Assembly (NCBI GenBank): GCA_008360955.1
Contig: LUCM01000641.1
Coordinates: 74,020 to 138,019, forward strand
Direction: 5' to 3'
Source of the DNA: Fasciolopsis buskii
Lineage: Eukaryota > Platyhelminthes > Trematoda > Plagiorchiida > Fasciolidae
DNA length: 64,000 nt
This document shows positions 55,201 through 61,985 of this stretch, one piece after another. Under the pieces are notes generated by a model. The model was not told where the DNA came from, did no database searches, and saw nothing but the letters and a program-made list of their open reading frames with translations. The translations under genes and the position numbers were made by a program. Within the stretch, counting starts at the first letter, position 1, and every line of letters starts with the position of its first letter.

Positions 55201-57364
55201 ACTATGATTTTAAGCCTTTGCTCTCTCCCATGAATAGTTTCTCCAGTCGCATCGCATAGGGTTTCACCAACCGAATTTCGCCACCCACCGGTACTGGCTT
55301 AAATAATTTTTGATTGTCACCTGAGGCAGCTGTACTTCCATTTCTTTCACTATCTTCACGGTTCTTCTTAAGGCTTATCGTCGCTTGATGCTCTGGATAT
55401 TGACGTACATTATTAACGTTCTTACAATTAACAACTTGGCCTTTTGCCTCATTAGACTCAGTGACTTGTGAAATCCAGCAGCTTTCGTGCATGTTGTTGG
55501 CTAAGACCACAGGGAGAATTTGCTGCCAAGTGCACCGCCAGCTTGCCTCGATCCCAGTGCTCATCAGTATTGCTGTTCGTAGGGGTTCTTAGCTCGTCCG
55601 ATAGTTTTTGTCCATAACTGGTGCGAACGGCCGGCTAACAGGGTTTGTGATTTGCGTCAATGGCCACAGCTGCAAAGAAAATTGTGTCAAAACGAACACA
55701 CGGTCCGACCCTACGTTCCCGGACCAGCAGGGTCAACAGGCTTGAGAAGAATCGTACGAGCATTAGCTTACCGCGACATGATCGACCTGACTCAGGTTAC
55801 CTGTGAACTTAGTGTGCCTTGTCATTGTGCGATGCGAACTGTATTAGAAATTGGTGCCAGAAAAGGATTGCTTGCCTGCGTAACACTAGAGAAGTCTTCC
55901 TCCGTCATCTACCTGAACAAGTCTCTGGCGCACGAAGCCTTCCAAATTGTGTATTAAAGTTGCTAGCTAGCGATACAGTGTCAGAGGCTTTGCTTCTGAG
56001 AACAACAGTGATGAGTTTGTCATGATACAAATATCCTTTCGAACGCCAACTGACCCTTTGAGCATTGCGCAACACACAAATCACTATTAACCGCGATCCA
56101 ATCCGAAAGGCCCGTTTCAGCCTTGTCAGTCGAGAGACTATTCCTATGCCGAGTTGACCGGCAACTCAAACTGTCTGGTCTCTTGAAATTTTTAGGAAAT
56201 ATCTTGATAGAATAGTAGAAGCAGCTATTTCAATTACATTGGCCGAATCCTGAACTCGCGTTTCATTGGCGCATCAGACATCAGTTCCTAGAGGATCCAC
56301 TGTGAACGCTAAGCGACTGTTGACCAGCCTGCGTAGACGTGCAAACATCGAAAAAGCCGAGATTCGGAGGTTGACGAGGCTTGAGAAGGCGCGAAATGCG
56401 AGATTGTAAATCACTTTTGACACTGCTTGACAATGAGCTGTTGCGAGCATCAGGGATCTTATCGGCGGGATTATTATAGGTAGGCCGAGAGCGCAAAGAC
56501 AAACGACCAGGACTGAAGACAGGCGTTGAATAAACAATAAATTTTAGGATTGTCGTGCAGAGTAAACAATTAGCTGTGATAATCAAACGAATAATCCAGC
56601 AGGTAACAGAAGAGGTGGATAAATACGTATGATCGGGAGCGAGAGGGTTCCCAATGAAAAGAAATACTTAGGAAGTATAAAACTCACCTCTGACCCAAAG
56701 ACATTAGAGTCTCTTGCACTTTCGGAATTCGCGTGCCACCTCCCATCAGGACAATTTCTTGAATTACAGCCAGATCAATACCTGAGGAAGACAACGCATC
56801 AGTAAATGGTTTTTGAAAAGCCCTGAATTCCGCTTCGCACAGTGTTTCCATTTTTTCCCGAGTAAACTGCATCCGAAAGTCCTTGTCGTTCACAAGTTGT
56901 TCGAGCTGAAAAAGGTACAAGGGCTGCTGAAATCACTCTAGGTTTCGACTTCTACCCGATGTCTGTTATTTGTTGATCTTCACTGTACGTTATTAGGCAG
57001 CACCAAAAACAGGGACACGTTTTGCTGCAAGGACCGGCCTGGACGAAAAGAATATGCCCAAGGCTACGGCAGAAAATGGAATTTTAGTAAAGACTAACTG
57101 AATCAATATATCATAGCATCAACAATAAGTTTAGAAATAATGCCAAAAGTCGACTTTGCAAGTAATGCATTGAATTCTACAGAGCGGGTGCGCAAACGCG
57201 TCCAGATCTTTCAGAAAAGGTCTCAATCAGTTGCACAAGTAACCGCCTAAAATGTTTTGACAATTCCGATATATATGTACATATTTTTAGAGTTGAGAAG
57301 GCGTACACTGAGTTAATACGTTTATCGTGACGTCTCGATCCAAACTAGGACTCGTTGTCAAACG

Positions 57365-57397
<33 letters not shown>

Positions 57398-60300
57398 AAA
57401 GAGAGGTGCTTGCAACCACACTGTCTCAGCGGTACCTTGAGGGCATCCAATAGGATTTTCAACTAGCCGTGCTGGGAACATCCAGGCGCCTAATTATGCA
57501 AACGGGAAGCCGACGGATCAAGCAGATGCCAAAATTTTGAGAGAGATAAACATGTATACATCAAGGGCGCAAGCGGCTTACGCCGTTTGACACCGATTCG
57601 CGATAGTAAAATCCACGAAGAGCAAGGCGGATTTAGTCTAGTTCTAGGTTGCATCGACCAAACTTACATCCTTCGACGATTGCCCGGAACGCGCCACACA
57701 CATAACAGCCCTAAAGTCGTACTTTATCGACTTGAAAAGCTCCTTCAACTCAACCGGACAGCGCTATTCAGTGTTATCCATCGGAAGGGAGTGCCAGCGA
57801 AGTTTGTGAACCTGTTGCGAACATTGTACTTTCACTAGAGGTTCGCAGCTTGGGTTTGCATGTGCTTTGTATCTCCAAAGTGTTAAATGCTGTCACAGGA
57901 CTGGAAGATAGCAGCCGTGAACATGATGCTAGATAATGAGGAACCAACGACGTCCATCGCGTTGATAACCTGAGTGTCGAACGGCAGCAGAGGTAAACAC
58001 GTGTATATCCAAGGAGCGAATGACTTACGCTGGACTGAAGCATTTGTATCGTCCGCCTGATATTTCACTGAAGTTCAAAGTTCGTGTGTACTGTATCACA
58101 GTGCACTGCACTCAGTTCTGTTGTATGGTTGCGAAACGGCATATGCATGTTGGGGATGTTGGAGATGTTGGTCGCTTGGAGGTTTTCGATTGCCGATGTC
58201 TACGTAACGTTGCCAAGACTGGGTGGAGTGGCCGGGTGAGTAATGTGGAGATTAGGAATCTAGTGCTAAGCGCAGGTTCTGCGAACACCTTATCTCACCG
58301 TGCGAATGATGCTTAGTAGACTACGTTGCTTGAGTCACATGCTGCATGTGGCGAACATTCCCATACCAGTGTGTCCTATTTTGTGTACCTTTCACGGAGC
58401 GGAAAAAGCAACGTGGAGGTAAACAGATAACTTGGCAACGTGGAATGAGAAAATGCACAACGAACTTCAGTAAAGTTGAAGAGGGTGTCTCACATTTTCG
58501 TGGTTAGGGCCCGGATGACCCGTCAACTAGTTGGCTGGAGACATGAAGGATATGGCAGTGGACCGTGAACAGTGGTGATCGTGCTGTCGTTTTCTGTCGA
58601 ATCAAAGCGATTGGAAAGGTTTGTTCGTACTGTTAGATTGTGTTCCGTGTTTTGGCTACTGCGGCATTCTTTCGTTCCTCTCGTTCTGCTCGCACAATCA
58701 TCCTGGGAAAAAATGCATCGGTTATTGGGGCTTACCTTGCTGTTTAACGCTGAATGATGATGACAATGACGCACGGTTGCGAGACATGGAGTTTGGTTGC
58801 TGGTTGGGTTAATTGCTTGGAAGTGGGATTGCACGGAATGACCGAGTAAGCAATTTGCCCGCAGTAAATCAGGCACTTGGGGCCGGATCAAGTAGACTTT
58901 GTTGGTTTTCATGTGTTGCGTGTGGCGAACACTCGTCTATCATATTGTCGCCCAATTTCTCCCACTTCTACGGAGCGAAACAAGTCATTTGGATGTCACC
59001 AGATGGCATGGCATGATAGAATGTATGACAAAATGAGTTGAGGTAGATGCTGTACTTATTCGCTGTCGGGGTCGGACACAGCGAGGCATATGGCAGCGAT
59101 CCCAATGAATAGAATTATTATATGCTTTAATCATAGACCGATAACCTTGACCAATCTTCCAGGCANGTGTGACTCGGAGAGAGTAGCGTATTCCGAGGGA
59201 GACGACTTGCGGGCGCGACTCTCACAATTTCCAGCTACCTTAACCCAAACTTCAGTACCTTCCCCAACGACTGAGTTACAAGACAACAAGCATCATCTTT
59301 CAGCTACGAAGAACAATGCACATTATACTTGAGCTATACTACAGAGACAACGATGTTCAAACATTGTGTACCTTCCGTCCTCGGTGGCGACGCGTCTTAG
59401 CGACATAGCAGGGCTGACCCCATCGTCGCTGTGTGCACTAAACGCCTGATCGATAACCGCATGTCAGGCCGACGCCACAGATGTCTTAACCTGATGAATG
59501 CTTGTCGGTCCTTTGGCATACGCGACAACACTATGCGATACATGACCACCAAATGAGTTGCATCTACCCAATTAATTTAACCACTTTACTTCGCCCGGAT
59601 TTCGCCCTGCAAGATTCGGCTTCGAACCAATCCAGTCTCGCAACAGCACTCAACAATTACAGCATGTGAAACGCATCCCAAAATGGATACAATAGTGCTA
59701 AAGTGGTCGAGAAATACTTGTCACATACCCAGACCTTCACTCAGAAGCACGACATTGTACGCATATCCCAAGCTGATTTGTTGCCTGAGCAAATACCATT
59801 ATCATAATTCTCACACGAGGATAGAGTTACCTCGTAATCACTTCGACTACAAAGTTGAGAATAAACGAGTAGAAAGGGCAATACTGACGAAAGCCATTTG
59901 GATAAAAGATCTCCAAATGCGAGAACACGGCTTCGGATGTTTGTGCCACATTAGCAACCAAGCGTCCTTTCGATTGGGCTTAGATGACAAAATTAGGTGT
60001 TTAGGTCTTGAGCCGGCACCACTATGTTCATGAGATGACTTCCTAATAGAATATATCTCTGATTGTATTTCGACTACATTGGGTGGTGGGACGGTTGCCA
60101 TCACGACCGTTTTAACTTTGAATAAATCTATTGATCGAATCGCGCAGATTGTTTTGGACACAGACCCGCCCGCGTTTTCCAGGGTCAGCTGTAGCAATCA
60201 AGGCGGTTTTCAAACCCGCATGATTGGATGCAGAAGGATGAGTAAGTAGTGAAAGCAGATCCTAAGGGCGAATTCAAGCGAACTATGTGGCGGGGGGCTG

Positions 60301-61842
60301 GATGCGAGTCCCAGTTAAGTGGGTAATTGACTGTTGGTCTACTCGGAAAACGTCACCATGGTAACCCAGAAACTGAGCAATTGCGAGCATTAACGAAACA
60401 GTTGTTTTCGTATTTTGGCCTCTTTAAATATGTGGATCGTCCTCAGACGTGTGGGGCTGGTATTATGAGTTGATGGCCAGGTGTAAAATGATAGAAACTG
60501 GTACACTATTTTCTCCATTTCAAACAGCCACATTGGATATAAGGAAATATAACAGCTTACGTGAGCGGTCGCATCACTGTTAGCGCTAAGGATAACAAAT
60601 ATACGAACAGCTTCCTTTAATAGGCGGGACATTGCGCGGCTGTTTTGGTGCAATGTATCCAGCGGAATCCCGGCTGATTCGCTAAAGACTTTAGCAAAAT
60701 AATCCCTGATGCGGTAGATCAAAGAAGATGTTCCCAGATTGGGCGCAAACCTGGAAAAGGCAAAGGAAGACATCGTCTACTCATCCCTAAATGCGAACGG
60801 AACTAAAAGGAAATAGTGCGAAATTCGCATCAGAACTGCGAGGGATCGTAAATGAAAATGATGTGATGAATAAAAACTAGCAAAGGAATTCCAACTGGGT
60901 GCTTAGATATCACAAAATACAGATCCAGAAACAGAAAGGCAATGCAACGAAATCACATACGGTTAGCTTTTTTCAACTGTGCACGAATCTTTATGCAGAT
61001 AGTTTGCTATCGGAATAATGGCGAAAGGCGAAAACAATGGGCGAAAAAGCGGAAAGAAAAGAAACAATATGTAAAGTTTACAACACATGTTAATTCTTGT
61101 TTCCAATCTCTACATCGCGTACCATCCTCTGTGGTTTTGGCACTACCCGGTTGCTCAAACCGAAGTAAACGGTAGACAGACTTAGGGGACTCTAGCCCGA
61201 CCTTCTGACCAAATGGTCTAAACTACAAGGCAGCAGGACGATTTGAGGATCATGTAACCCACTGGGGACCGATGACTAACTGTTCAGTTCACGCGCCCTT
61301 CGGATGCGGTCAGACATCCTGGGTATCCAGTACACCCCTTTACCACGGACGCCGGTGAGCACGCCGCCGTGGGCTTCGTACATAGGATTTAAGCAGTTTA
61401 CAATCAGGATAAGACAAGGTAGCAGACTCACCCAACACCCATTATAGTGAGGATTGGATCCTGCGCAGATGCACCACTTTGGTAATGCTTCCCAACTTGG
61501 TAAGCTGAGAGATGAATAAAAATGGTACATAACAGAATGAGGTTTGTAAAAATCGAACATCAGAAAAACAAGCGGAAAATGGCAGTGTTTATCAAACGGA
61601 TTACTTACAGACAACTGTCGCCGTGGTACTGCTGTAGCCCACATCAAAGAACATGAAATACTGAGCCGATTCTGTGAATATGTTGCGCCGAAAAATGCCA
61701 AAGTTCAGAGCTACTGCAGTATTGATATTGATCAACTGTTGTAATTCCAAACCGGATATTCGCACTGCACGAACTAGACTCTCGCGTTCAGCCTGTCCGT
61801 AGAAACTTGGGACGGTCAACACACACGTCGACATTTCCGAAC
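25428..61842 (-). CDS. HYOU1: HYOU1 / GRP170 ER Hsp70-family chaperone, 14 exons, partial at both ends
   Basis: Seen: fourteen minus-strand ORF segments that join in order across splice borders with consistent phase give about 885 codons collinear with animal HYOU1. In transcript order the exons are 61609-61842, 61432-61504, 60561-60750, 56688-56905, 52288-52420, 51341-51537, 50849-51057, 36792-36976, 33248-33319, 32726-32823, 31328-31538, 26892-27401, 25952-26183 and 25428-25520. Known: HYOU1 is a large Hsp70 of the ER lumen that binds unfolded clients and acts as nucleotide exchange factor for BiP. The Hsp70 signature-3 type motif GGGTRIPKVQ is present. The N-terminus (signal peptide, first phosphate loop) is not in the window and would lie above 64000. 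The final exon with a KDEL-like signal was not found. The largest intron is 13.9 kb (36977-50848) and is full of retroelements. All borders are GT-AG except the last donor, which looks like GC. Family assignment is secure; exact borders are read by eye. Confidence 0.92.
25638..25676. repeat. (AT)n microsatellite
   Basis: About 39 bp of uninterrupted AT in the HYOU1 intron between the exons ending at 25520 and 25952. Confidence 0.95.
25952..26183 (-). CDS. HYOU1: HYOU1 exon (C-terminal lid helices)
   Basis: Acceptor tttattttag precedes 26183; donor gtatgt follows 25952. It reads TWIDDSMKLLKESNPAQSPP and ADIHSKRVLLKSKLAPLETK, aligning with human ETWAWKNATLAEQ and SKDIEAKMMALDREVQYLL. A Gln/Pro/Lys-rich tail (QQKQHQQHPQQQPRKK) follows, as in the charged C-terminal region of the family. 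Confidence 0.9.
26892..27401 (-). CDS. HYOU1: HYOU1 exon (lid with acidic low-complexity insertion)
   Basis: Acceptor cgaaatcag precedes 27401; donor gtgaga follows 26892; 170 codons, the longest exon. It begins VYEEKLLELRRTYLPINVRV with RPAAFGELNSTI (human LKEKLAELRKL...ERLSALDNLL). It ends EPPFVPLFDESEMESLEKLT (human IPEMDQIFTEVEMTTLEKVI). Between these lie roughly 85 residues rich in Glu, Lys, Pro and Thr that human HYOU1 lacks here, carrying sequons NKS, NMT and NVS. The insertion splits the lid helices. Confidence 0.92.
27908..30180 (-). mobile_element. non-LTR retrotransposon copy 2 (family B), RT core deleted
   Basis: Minus-strand element in an HYOU1 intron, in 5'-3' order. An APE-type endonuclease is at 30131-29480 (motifs VVVLAGEFSVKLGYLAETER, SVVSGFARTGCSS). 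The linker is at 29300-29050, and the start of RT (IREQLIWPRTTLN, MRRWVFLKGIRQLDQMACH) at 29011-28740. A post-catalytic RT segment (RLNDNAGTFDMHFAPWKCKM, LFQDWICSNLSLVRVGKQVN) is at 28662-28465, followed by a 3' UTR ending near 27908. The palm with the expected YADD box is absent between 28740 and 28680. All frames are broken. The 3' portion is nearly identical to copy 1 at 4.1-5.5 kb. Confidence 0.82.
29714..30131 (-). pseudogene. APE-like endonuclease fragment of non-LTR element
   Basis: Reads RLYAVRLYSSVGASRSRLEC and DVVVLAGEFSVKLGYLAETE. The D-x-N of the usual VLAGDFNAQ block has become E-x-S, so a catalytic residue is lost. Frameshifts occur near 29910. Part of the element at 27908-30180. 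Confidence 0.7.
31328..31538 (-). CDS. HYOU1: HYOU1 exon (alpha-helical lid)
   Basis: Acceptor ctatctag precedes 31538; donor gtaata follows 31328. It reads LSDLRRADHARQEREKMANE and LESSIFTMRQEIET, then LEWFEEQDSKTPRE. Human has LRDLEKQEREKAANSLEAFI and STWLEDEG. This is the helical lid typical of Hsp110/GRP170 proteins. Two sequons (NHS, NLS) are present. Confidence 0.92.
31800..31990 (+). mobile_element. diverged partial LTR-like element
   Basis: Shares ordered blocks with 37530-37690 and 53515-53690 (attgcgcggt-gga-attttta, accaataaacgc-cgg) and so is an older, truncated member of the same solo-LTR family. It lies in the HYOU1 intron between 31538 and 32726. Confidence 0.5.
32726..32823 (-). 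CDS. HYOU1: HYOU1 exon (start of alpha-helical lid)
   Basis: Acceptor cttattccag precedes 32823; donor gtaagt follows 32726. It reads EELKPFVERIVFHQELLYGP and ends with SEADIAKSIEL, matching human RKRRMVEEIGVELVVLDLPD and DKLAQSVQKL. It exits with two bases of a leucine codon, completed by the first base of the 31.5-kb exon. Confidence 0.9.
33248..33319 (-). CDS. HYOU1: HYOU1 exon (loop, 24 codons)
   Basis: A 72-bp phase 0-0 exon with acceptor cttgtacag and donor gtgatcc. It reads VSQTTFGMTNITEKIQETQK and then NKTK, with two more sequons (NIT, NKT). It has no clear counterpart residues because the loop is poorly conserved. Support comes from splice sites, open frame in exact phase with both neighbours, and composition. 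It could be alternatively spliced, since skipping it keeps frame. Confidence 0.7.
34513..34552. repeat. (TA)n microsatellite
   Basis: TA repeat of about 40 bp with one interruption (ataata) near 34524. Confidence 0.95.
35140..35260 (+). repeat. diverged Penelope-like terminal foldback
   Basis: The block gaaaatcgatgcacgg, then actaacaccgtgttgttagtagac and an inverted partner tctaccaacagcgctattaact, follow the same order as 40750-40922. The arms are much decayed, making this an older insertion of the same terminal structure. Confidence 0.55.
35440..35790 (-). mobile_element. non-LTR linker fragment, old copy
   Basis: The minus frame PHSGCRVQRDPQNFETSVGQ, then GEERKQLRLLTVAEKFTDRL with LIRENRRLADS, parallels the linker coded at 29050-29301 and 5190-5441 (GERENVRRWKRLRLSATVAT...ILVHRNR). 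It is a short diverged piece. Confidence 0.5.
35870..36220 (+). repeat. dispersed repeat, family E copy 1
   Basis: Aligns with 46850-47160: shared blocks atcattccagacgagccgg, ggccatactcgccacgtc, gctcttgtg-tatttttaggg and aacccaggg-tg. Both have the same orientation. No coding similarity was recognised; probably an untranslated part of a mobile element. Confidence 0.65.
36792..36976 (-). CDS. HYOU1: HYOU1 exon (sequon-rich acidic loop)
   Basis: Acceptor ctacctcag precedes 36976; donor gtaagt follows 36792. It opens with KLGNTISGFFGVGG, a diagnostic GRP170 segment (human TKLGNTISSLFGGG). It then becomes low-complexity Asn/Ala/Glu/Thr with five N-x-S/T sequons (NAT, NSS, NQT, NET, NQT). This corresponds to the disordered loop between the beta and alpha substrate-binding domains. 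No long ORF marks it on this strand; it was found by reading the reverse strand. Confidence 0.9.
37420..37992 (+). mobile_element. solo LTR-like element, copy 1
   Basis: About 573 bp, starting TATTATG and ending CATAACA (near-inverted termini) and flanked by the direct repeat aaatg on both sides (37415-37419, 37993-37997). It matches 53410-53981 along its length at roughly 93 percent identity. Inside are a former TATA region (actacattaacg; actatataaacg in the other copy) and ccaataaacgc, as in an LTR with U3-R-U5. No coding body adjoins it, so a solo LTR of a Ty3/gypsy-like element is the best reading; the parent family is not identified. Confidence 0.65.
38000..38480 (+). mobile_element. non-LTR fragments (endonuclease and RT C-terminus)
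   Basis: At 38097-38145 one plus frame reads PSQRWTQIDHVAIGSG, a conserved endonuclease block of these elements. At 38451-38482 another reads SRLRWLGHVF, the conserved RT C-terminal block. The sequence between is unrecognisable, so this is a collapsed remnant. Confidence 0.5.
38490..40280. other. intronic, no feature recognised
   Basis: Part of the 13.9-kb HYOU1 intron. Short ORFs only. Confidence 0.4.
40722..40924. mobile_element. Penelope-like terminal foldback insertion with 13-bp target-site duplication
   Basis: The insertion is flanked by the identical 13-mer aagccagagtttc at 40709-40721 and 40925-40937. It consists of 52 bp homologous to the tail after 14052, followed by a perfect palindrome of two 75-bp arms with a 3-base centre. 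Arm sequence matches the arms of the 13.1-14.1-kb Penelope-like element. No coding sequence is inside. Confidence 0.85.
40774..40926. repeat. perfect 75-bp inverted repeat, 3-bp spacer
   Basis: Left arm 40774-40848, spacer cac 40849-40851, right arm 40852-40926. I compared the arms base by base and see no mismatch. The transcript would form a 75-bp hairpin, and the DNA could extrude as a cruciform. Confidence 0.95.
41100..42700. other. intronic, no feature recognised
   Basis: Short ORFs only; possibly further decayed retroelement near 41330-41540. Nothing firmly supported. Confidence 0.35.
42710..42870 (+). repeat. dispersed repeat, family D
   Basis: Matches 48550-48680 (cttggtggta-a-ggca-cttgctgt, ttaccaaatctgacctaat-aga) and, more weakly, 11097-11300. 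Lies in a 142-codon ORF that I do not regard as a gene. Confidence 0.55.
42990..43910. other. intronic, no feature recognised
   Basis: Short ORFs only, none recognised. Confidence 0.4.
43918..46510 (-). mobile_element. near full-length dead non-LTR retrotransposon (family C)
   Basis: The minus strand shows the whole domain order. The endonuclease start TFNVRTLMSVGQQS is at about 46500, followed by the endonuclease C-part (YLGGSFGLDSCRFLNEERLL, 46147-45947), linker (45880-45593) and RT start (GRHKAPGSGGFPQALFKCGG, 45418-45230). RT domain 4 (SGVRQDCPKSSLLFNC, 45011-44661) and the RT C-part ending YGCEICLSVLRMPNDF (44630-44275) come next. The 3' UTR ends near 43918. The YADD box is not readable (the segment reads SAVDIVED). 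Every domain is in a different frame, so it is inactive. It sits antisense-neutral (same strand) within the large HYOU1 intron. Confidence 0.8.
46850..47160 (+). repeat. dispersed repeat, family E copy 2
   Basis: Partner of 35870-36220 with the same orientation and shared blocks. It differs by several small indels. Confidence 0.65.
47280..47334 (+). ncRNA. tRNA-like 55-mer lacking an anticodon arm
   Basis: A perfect 7-bp acceptor-type stem (CCGGCGG with CCGCCGG) encloses a D-arm-like hairpin (GGCC-aaacggacaa-GGTC) and a T-arm-like hairpin with GGGTTCGAATCCC, the canonical B box. Only about five bases lie between the two arms, so there is no anticodon stem-loop or variable arm. TCA follows the 3' stem. 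It is not a translating tRNA. It could be a tRNA pseudogene, the head of a tRNA-derived SINE, or a small pol III unit. Confidence 0.5.
47345..48540. other. intronic, no feature recognised
   Basis: A-rich intronic sequence with short ORFs only. Confidence 0.4.
48545..48680 (+). repeat. dispersed repeat, family D
   Basis: Third copy of the repeat also seen at 42710-42870 and 11097-11310. It abuts the GAT-type tail of the retroelement that follows. Confidence 0.5.
48700..48728. repeat. (ATC)n / (GAT)n trinucleotide tail
   Basis: Short tandem at the 3' end of a minus-strand non-LTR copy, probably generated by target-primed reverse transcription rather than an independent microsatellite. Confidence 0.8.
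48700..49400 (-). mobile_element. non-LTR retrotransposon 3' end with (GAT)n tail (family A)
   Basis: Minus strand: the RT C-terminal segment LSERIMLSGLRWLGHVLRMA is at 49230-49135. The family A 3' UTR follows (reverse complement of the 54830-55160 type), ending in a (GAT)n tail at 48700-48728. The junction of UTR and tail shows the element end clearly. Confidence 0.75.
49852..50207 (+). mobile_element. 5'-truncated non-LTR 3' end (family C)
   Basis: Reverse complement of 43918-44275 with very few differences, including the 197-bp block missing from the 9.5-kb copy. Strong 5' truncation is typical of target-primed insertion. Confidence 0.8.
50343..50416. repeat. (AT)n microsatellite, 74 bp
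   Basis: Uninterrupted AT dinucleotides, the longest in the window, inside the large HYOU1 intron. The minus ORF of repeated Tyr-Ile here is an artefact. Confidence 0.97.
50849..51057 (-). CDS. HYOU1: HYOU1 exon (beta substrate-binding domain)
   Basis: Acceptor catcacag precedes 51057; donor gtgagtga follows 50849. It reads YLRVSNLTRATTEGVTKAIE and GVKAHFSLDYSGRLILTSVD, matching human GIKAHFNLDESGVLSLDRVE. It carries one N-glycosylation sequon (NLT). The exon ends with one base of a lysine codon, completed 13.9 kb downstream in the next exon. Confidence 0.92.
51341..51537 (-). CDS. HYOU1: HYOU1 exon (beta substrate-binding domain)
   Basis: The acceptor is gtacag before 51537. An in-frame ATG a little upstream is intronic, because the cag/GTC border gives the expected YPIA-VDF junction. 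The exon reads VDFKRAPQASPIDDKSDSGE, then RRVLFPRGNPFPQKRAITFN and YVNYVELSNEET. Human has RVLFSRMGPYPQRKVITFNRY. It encodes the first strands of the peptide-binding beta sandwich. Donor gtaagt follows 51341, leaving two bases of an alanine codon. Confidence 0.92.
52171..52238. repeat. (TA)n microsatellite, 68 bp
   Basis: Uninterrupted TA tract in the HYOU1 intron, beginning about 50 bases after the donor of the 52288-52420 exon. Confidence 0.97.
52288..52420 (-). CDS. HYOU1: HYOU1 exon (end of nucleotide-binding domain)
   Basis: Acceptor cttgtag precedes 52420; donor gtaagtc follows 52288. The first base completes an arginine codon. It reads TELGKGLNNDEAAVMGAIYQ and PFVVKDYNAYPIA, matching human ELGKNINADEAAAMGAVYQ and PFVVRDAVVYPI. 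This closes the ATPase domain and starts the linker to the beta substrate-binding domain. An (AT)n tract of about 68 bp begins some 50 bases into the following intron. Confidence 0.93.
53410..53981 (+). mobile_element. solo LTR-like element, copy 2
   Basis: Second copy of the 37420-37992 element: AGTTATG start, CATAACA end, flanks agtat and agtag (four of five bases alike). It keeps a TATA-like actatataaacg at about 53625 and ccaataaacgc at about 53678. No internal retroviral-type coding region adjoins. Confidence 0.65.
54125..55195 (+). mobile_element. non-LTR retrotransposon 3' half (family A)
   Basis: Frames on the plus strand: a catalytic block reduced to HADD near 54170, KALVILKMSIARFGMC, then MTYAGLKHLYRPPDISLKFK and GRLEVFDCRCLRNVAKTGWS, MLSRLRCLSHMLHVANIPIP. 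A 3' UTR runs to about 55195. The segment from 54393 to about 55070 is nearly identical to 57995-58672. Frameshifted and inactive. Confidence 0.8.
55202..55564 (-). other. unrecognised 120-codon ORF
   Basis: A basic ORF with KKNREDSERNGSTAASGDNQ and VPVGGEIRLVKPYAMRLEKL. It lies in an HYOU1 intron directly beside a retroelement end. There is no family I recognise, no splice sites that would link it to HYOU1, and no partner elsewhere in the window. It could be a fragment of a mobile element or chance. Confidence 0.15.
56688..56905 (-). CDS. HYOU1: HYOU1 exon (nucleotide-binding domain, signature-3 motif)
   Basis: Acceptor ctttttcag precedes 56905; donor gtgagtt follows 56688. It reads LEQLVNDKDFRMQFTREK near the start and IQEIVLMGGGTRIPKVQE near the end. 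The latter fits the third Hsp70 family signature, part of the adenosine-binding face. A 3.65-kb intron containing retroelements separates it from the 60.6-kb exon. Confidence 0.93.
57365..57393. repeat. (TA)n microsatellite
   Basis: About 29 bp of TA in an HYOU1 intron. Confidence 0.93.
57540..58770 (+). mobile_element. non-LTR retrotransposon (family A), catalytic core deleted
   Basis: The plus strand reads GCIDQTYILRRLPGTRHTHN, RTALFSVIHRKGVPAKFVNL (RT domains 2-3) at 57590-57835. It then jumps to the post-catalytic part at about 57845 and continues MTYAGLKHLYRPPDISLKFK onward to a 3' UTR ending near 58770. The YADD-bearing segment is missing. 57995-58672 duplicates 54393-55070. Confidence 0.78.
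59166..59166. other. single-base N (contig join)
   Basis: One N at a point where copy 2 has ct. It probably marks a scaffold join with no known gap size. Confidence 0.8.
59380..59735 (-). mobile_element. RT C-terminal fragment, minus strand
   Basis: The minus strand reads MPKDRQAFIRLRHLWRRPDM followed by RLSIRRLVHTATMGSALLCR, the conserved LRHLWRRxDIRLS block of these non-LTR elements. It is repeated at 63646-64000 in the second duplication copy. Confidence 0.65.
60561..60750 (-). CDS. HYOU1: HYOU1 exon (nucleotide-binding domain)
   Basis: Acceptor tttccag precedes 60750 and donor gtaagc follows 60561. The exon begins with one base completing a glycine codon and reads FAPNLGTSSLIYRIRDYF, then NSRAMSRLLKEAVR and ends LSANSDATAH. 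The human counterpart has VRENPRAMAKLLREANR and LSANADHMAQ. This is the lobe II helical region of the Hsp70 fold in the GRP170 subfamily. Phase 1 entry and phase 0 exit fit the flanking exons. Confidence 0.92.
61432..61504 (-). CDS. HYOU1: HYOU1 exon (nucleotide-binding domain, 73 bp)
   Basis: A short exon with acceptor ctctcag before 61504 and donor gtgagt after 61432. It continues the previous frame as SYQVGKHYQSGASAQDP and ends in MGVG, matching human TYQMVKTKEAGMQPQ...RGVG. The 104-bp intron on its 5' side (61505-61608) is the shortest in the gene. Too short to recognise alone, but phase and similarity to both neighbours make it solid. Confidence 0.88.
61609..61842 (-). CDS. HYOU1: HYOU1 exon (nucleotide-binding domain, first exon in window)
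   Basis: Acceptor ...tttttag at 61843-61844 precedes the exon, and donor gtaagt follows at 61608. The exon starts with the last two bases of a codon. Readable motifs are CVLTVPSFYGQAER, INTAVALNFGIFRR and MFFDVGYSSTTATVV, aligning with the human segment around residues 170-250 (VPVFFNQAER, NTATALSYGVFRR, MFYDMGSGST). This is lobe I of the Hsp70 ATPase fold. The phosphate-2 loop is divergent (GYSST instead of a G-G/S-G-T type), as is usual for the Hsp110/GRP170 branch. The next upstream exon was not found between 61843 and 64000. Confidence 0.93.
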
Positions 61843-61964
61843 CTAAAAACAGAAACCAATCACCGACAAGGCTAATAAGTACTAAAAAACCGAATTCTGT
61901 TCACTTAACTAATCAAGGTTATGTATGTAGTATATGTATATATATGAGGCGTACAGTGAATTAC

Positions 61965-61985
61965 ATATATATATATATATATATA
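61965..61985. repeat. (AT)n microsatellite, short
   Basis: About 21 bp of AT, with further TA-rich sequence at 61930-61946. Confidence 0.85.

Larger units (their letters stand above)
58171..59735 (+). repeat. duplication, copy 1
   Basis: Matches 62436-64000 almost perfectly (a T/C difference at 58513/62778 is visible). An N at 59166 replaces two bases present in copy 2. The match spans retroelement 3' UTR plus unrelated sequence beyond it, so it is not simply two TE insertions. Confidence 0.9.
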
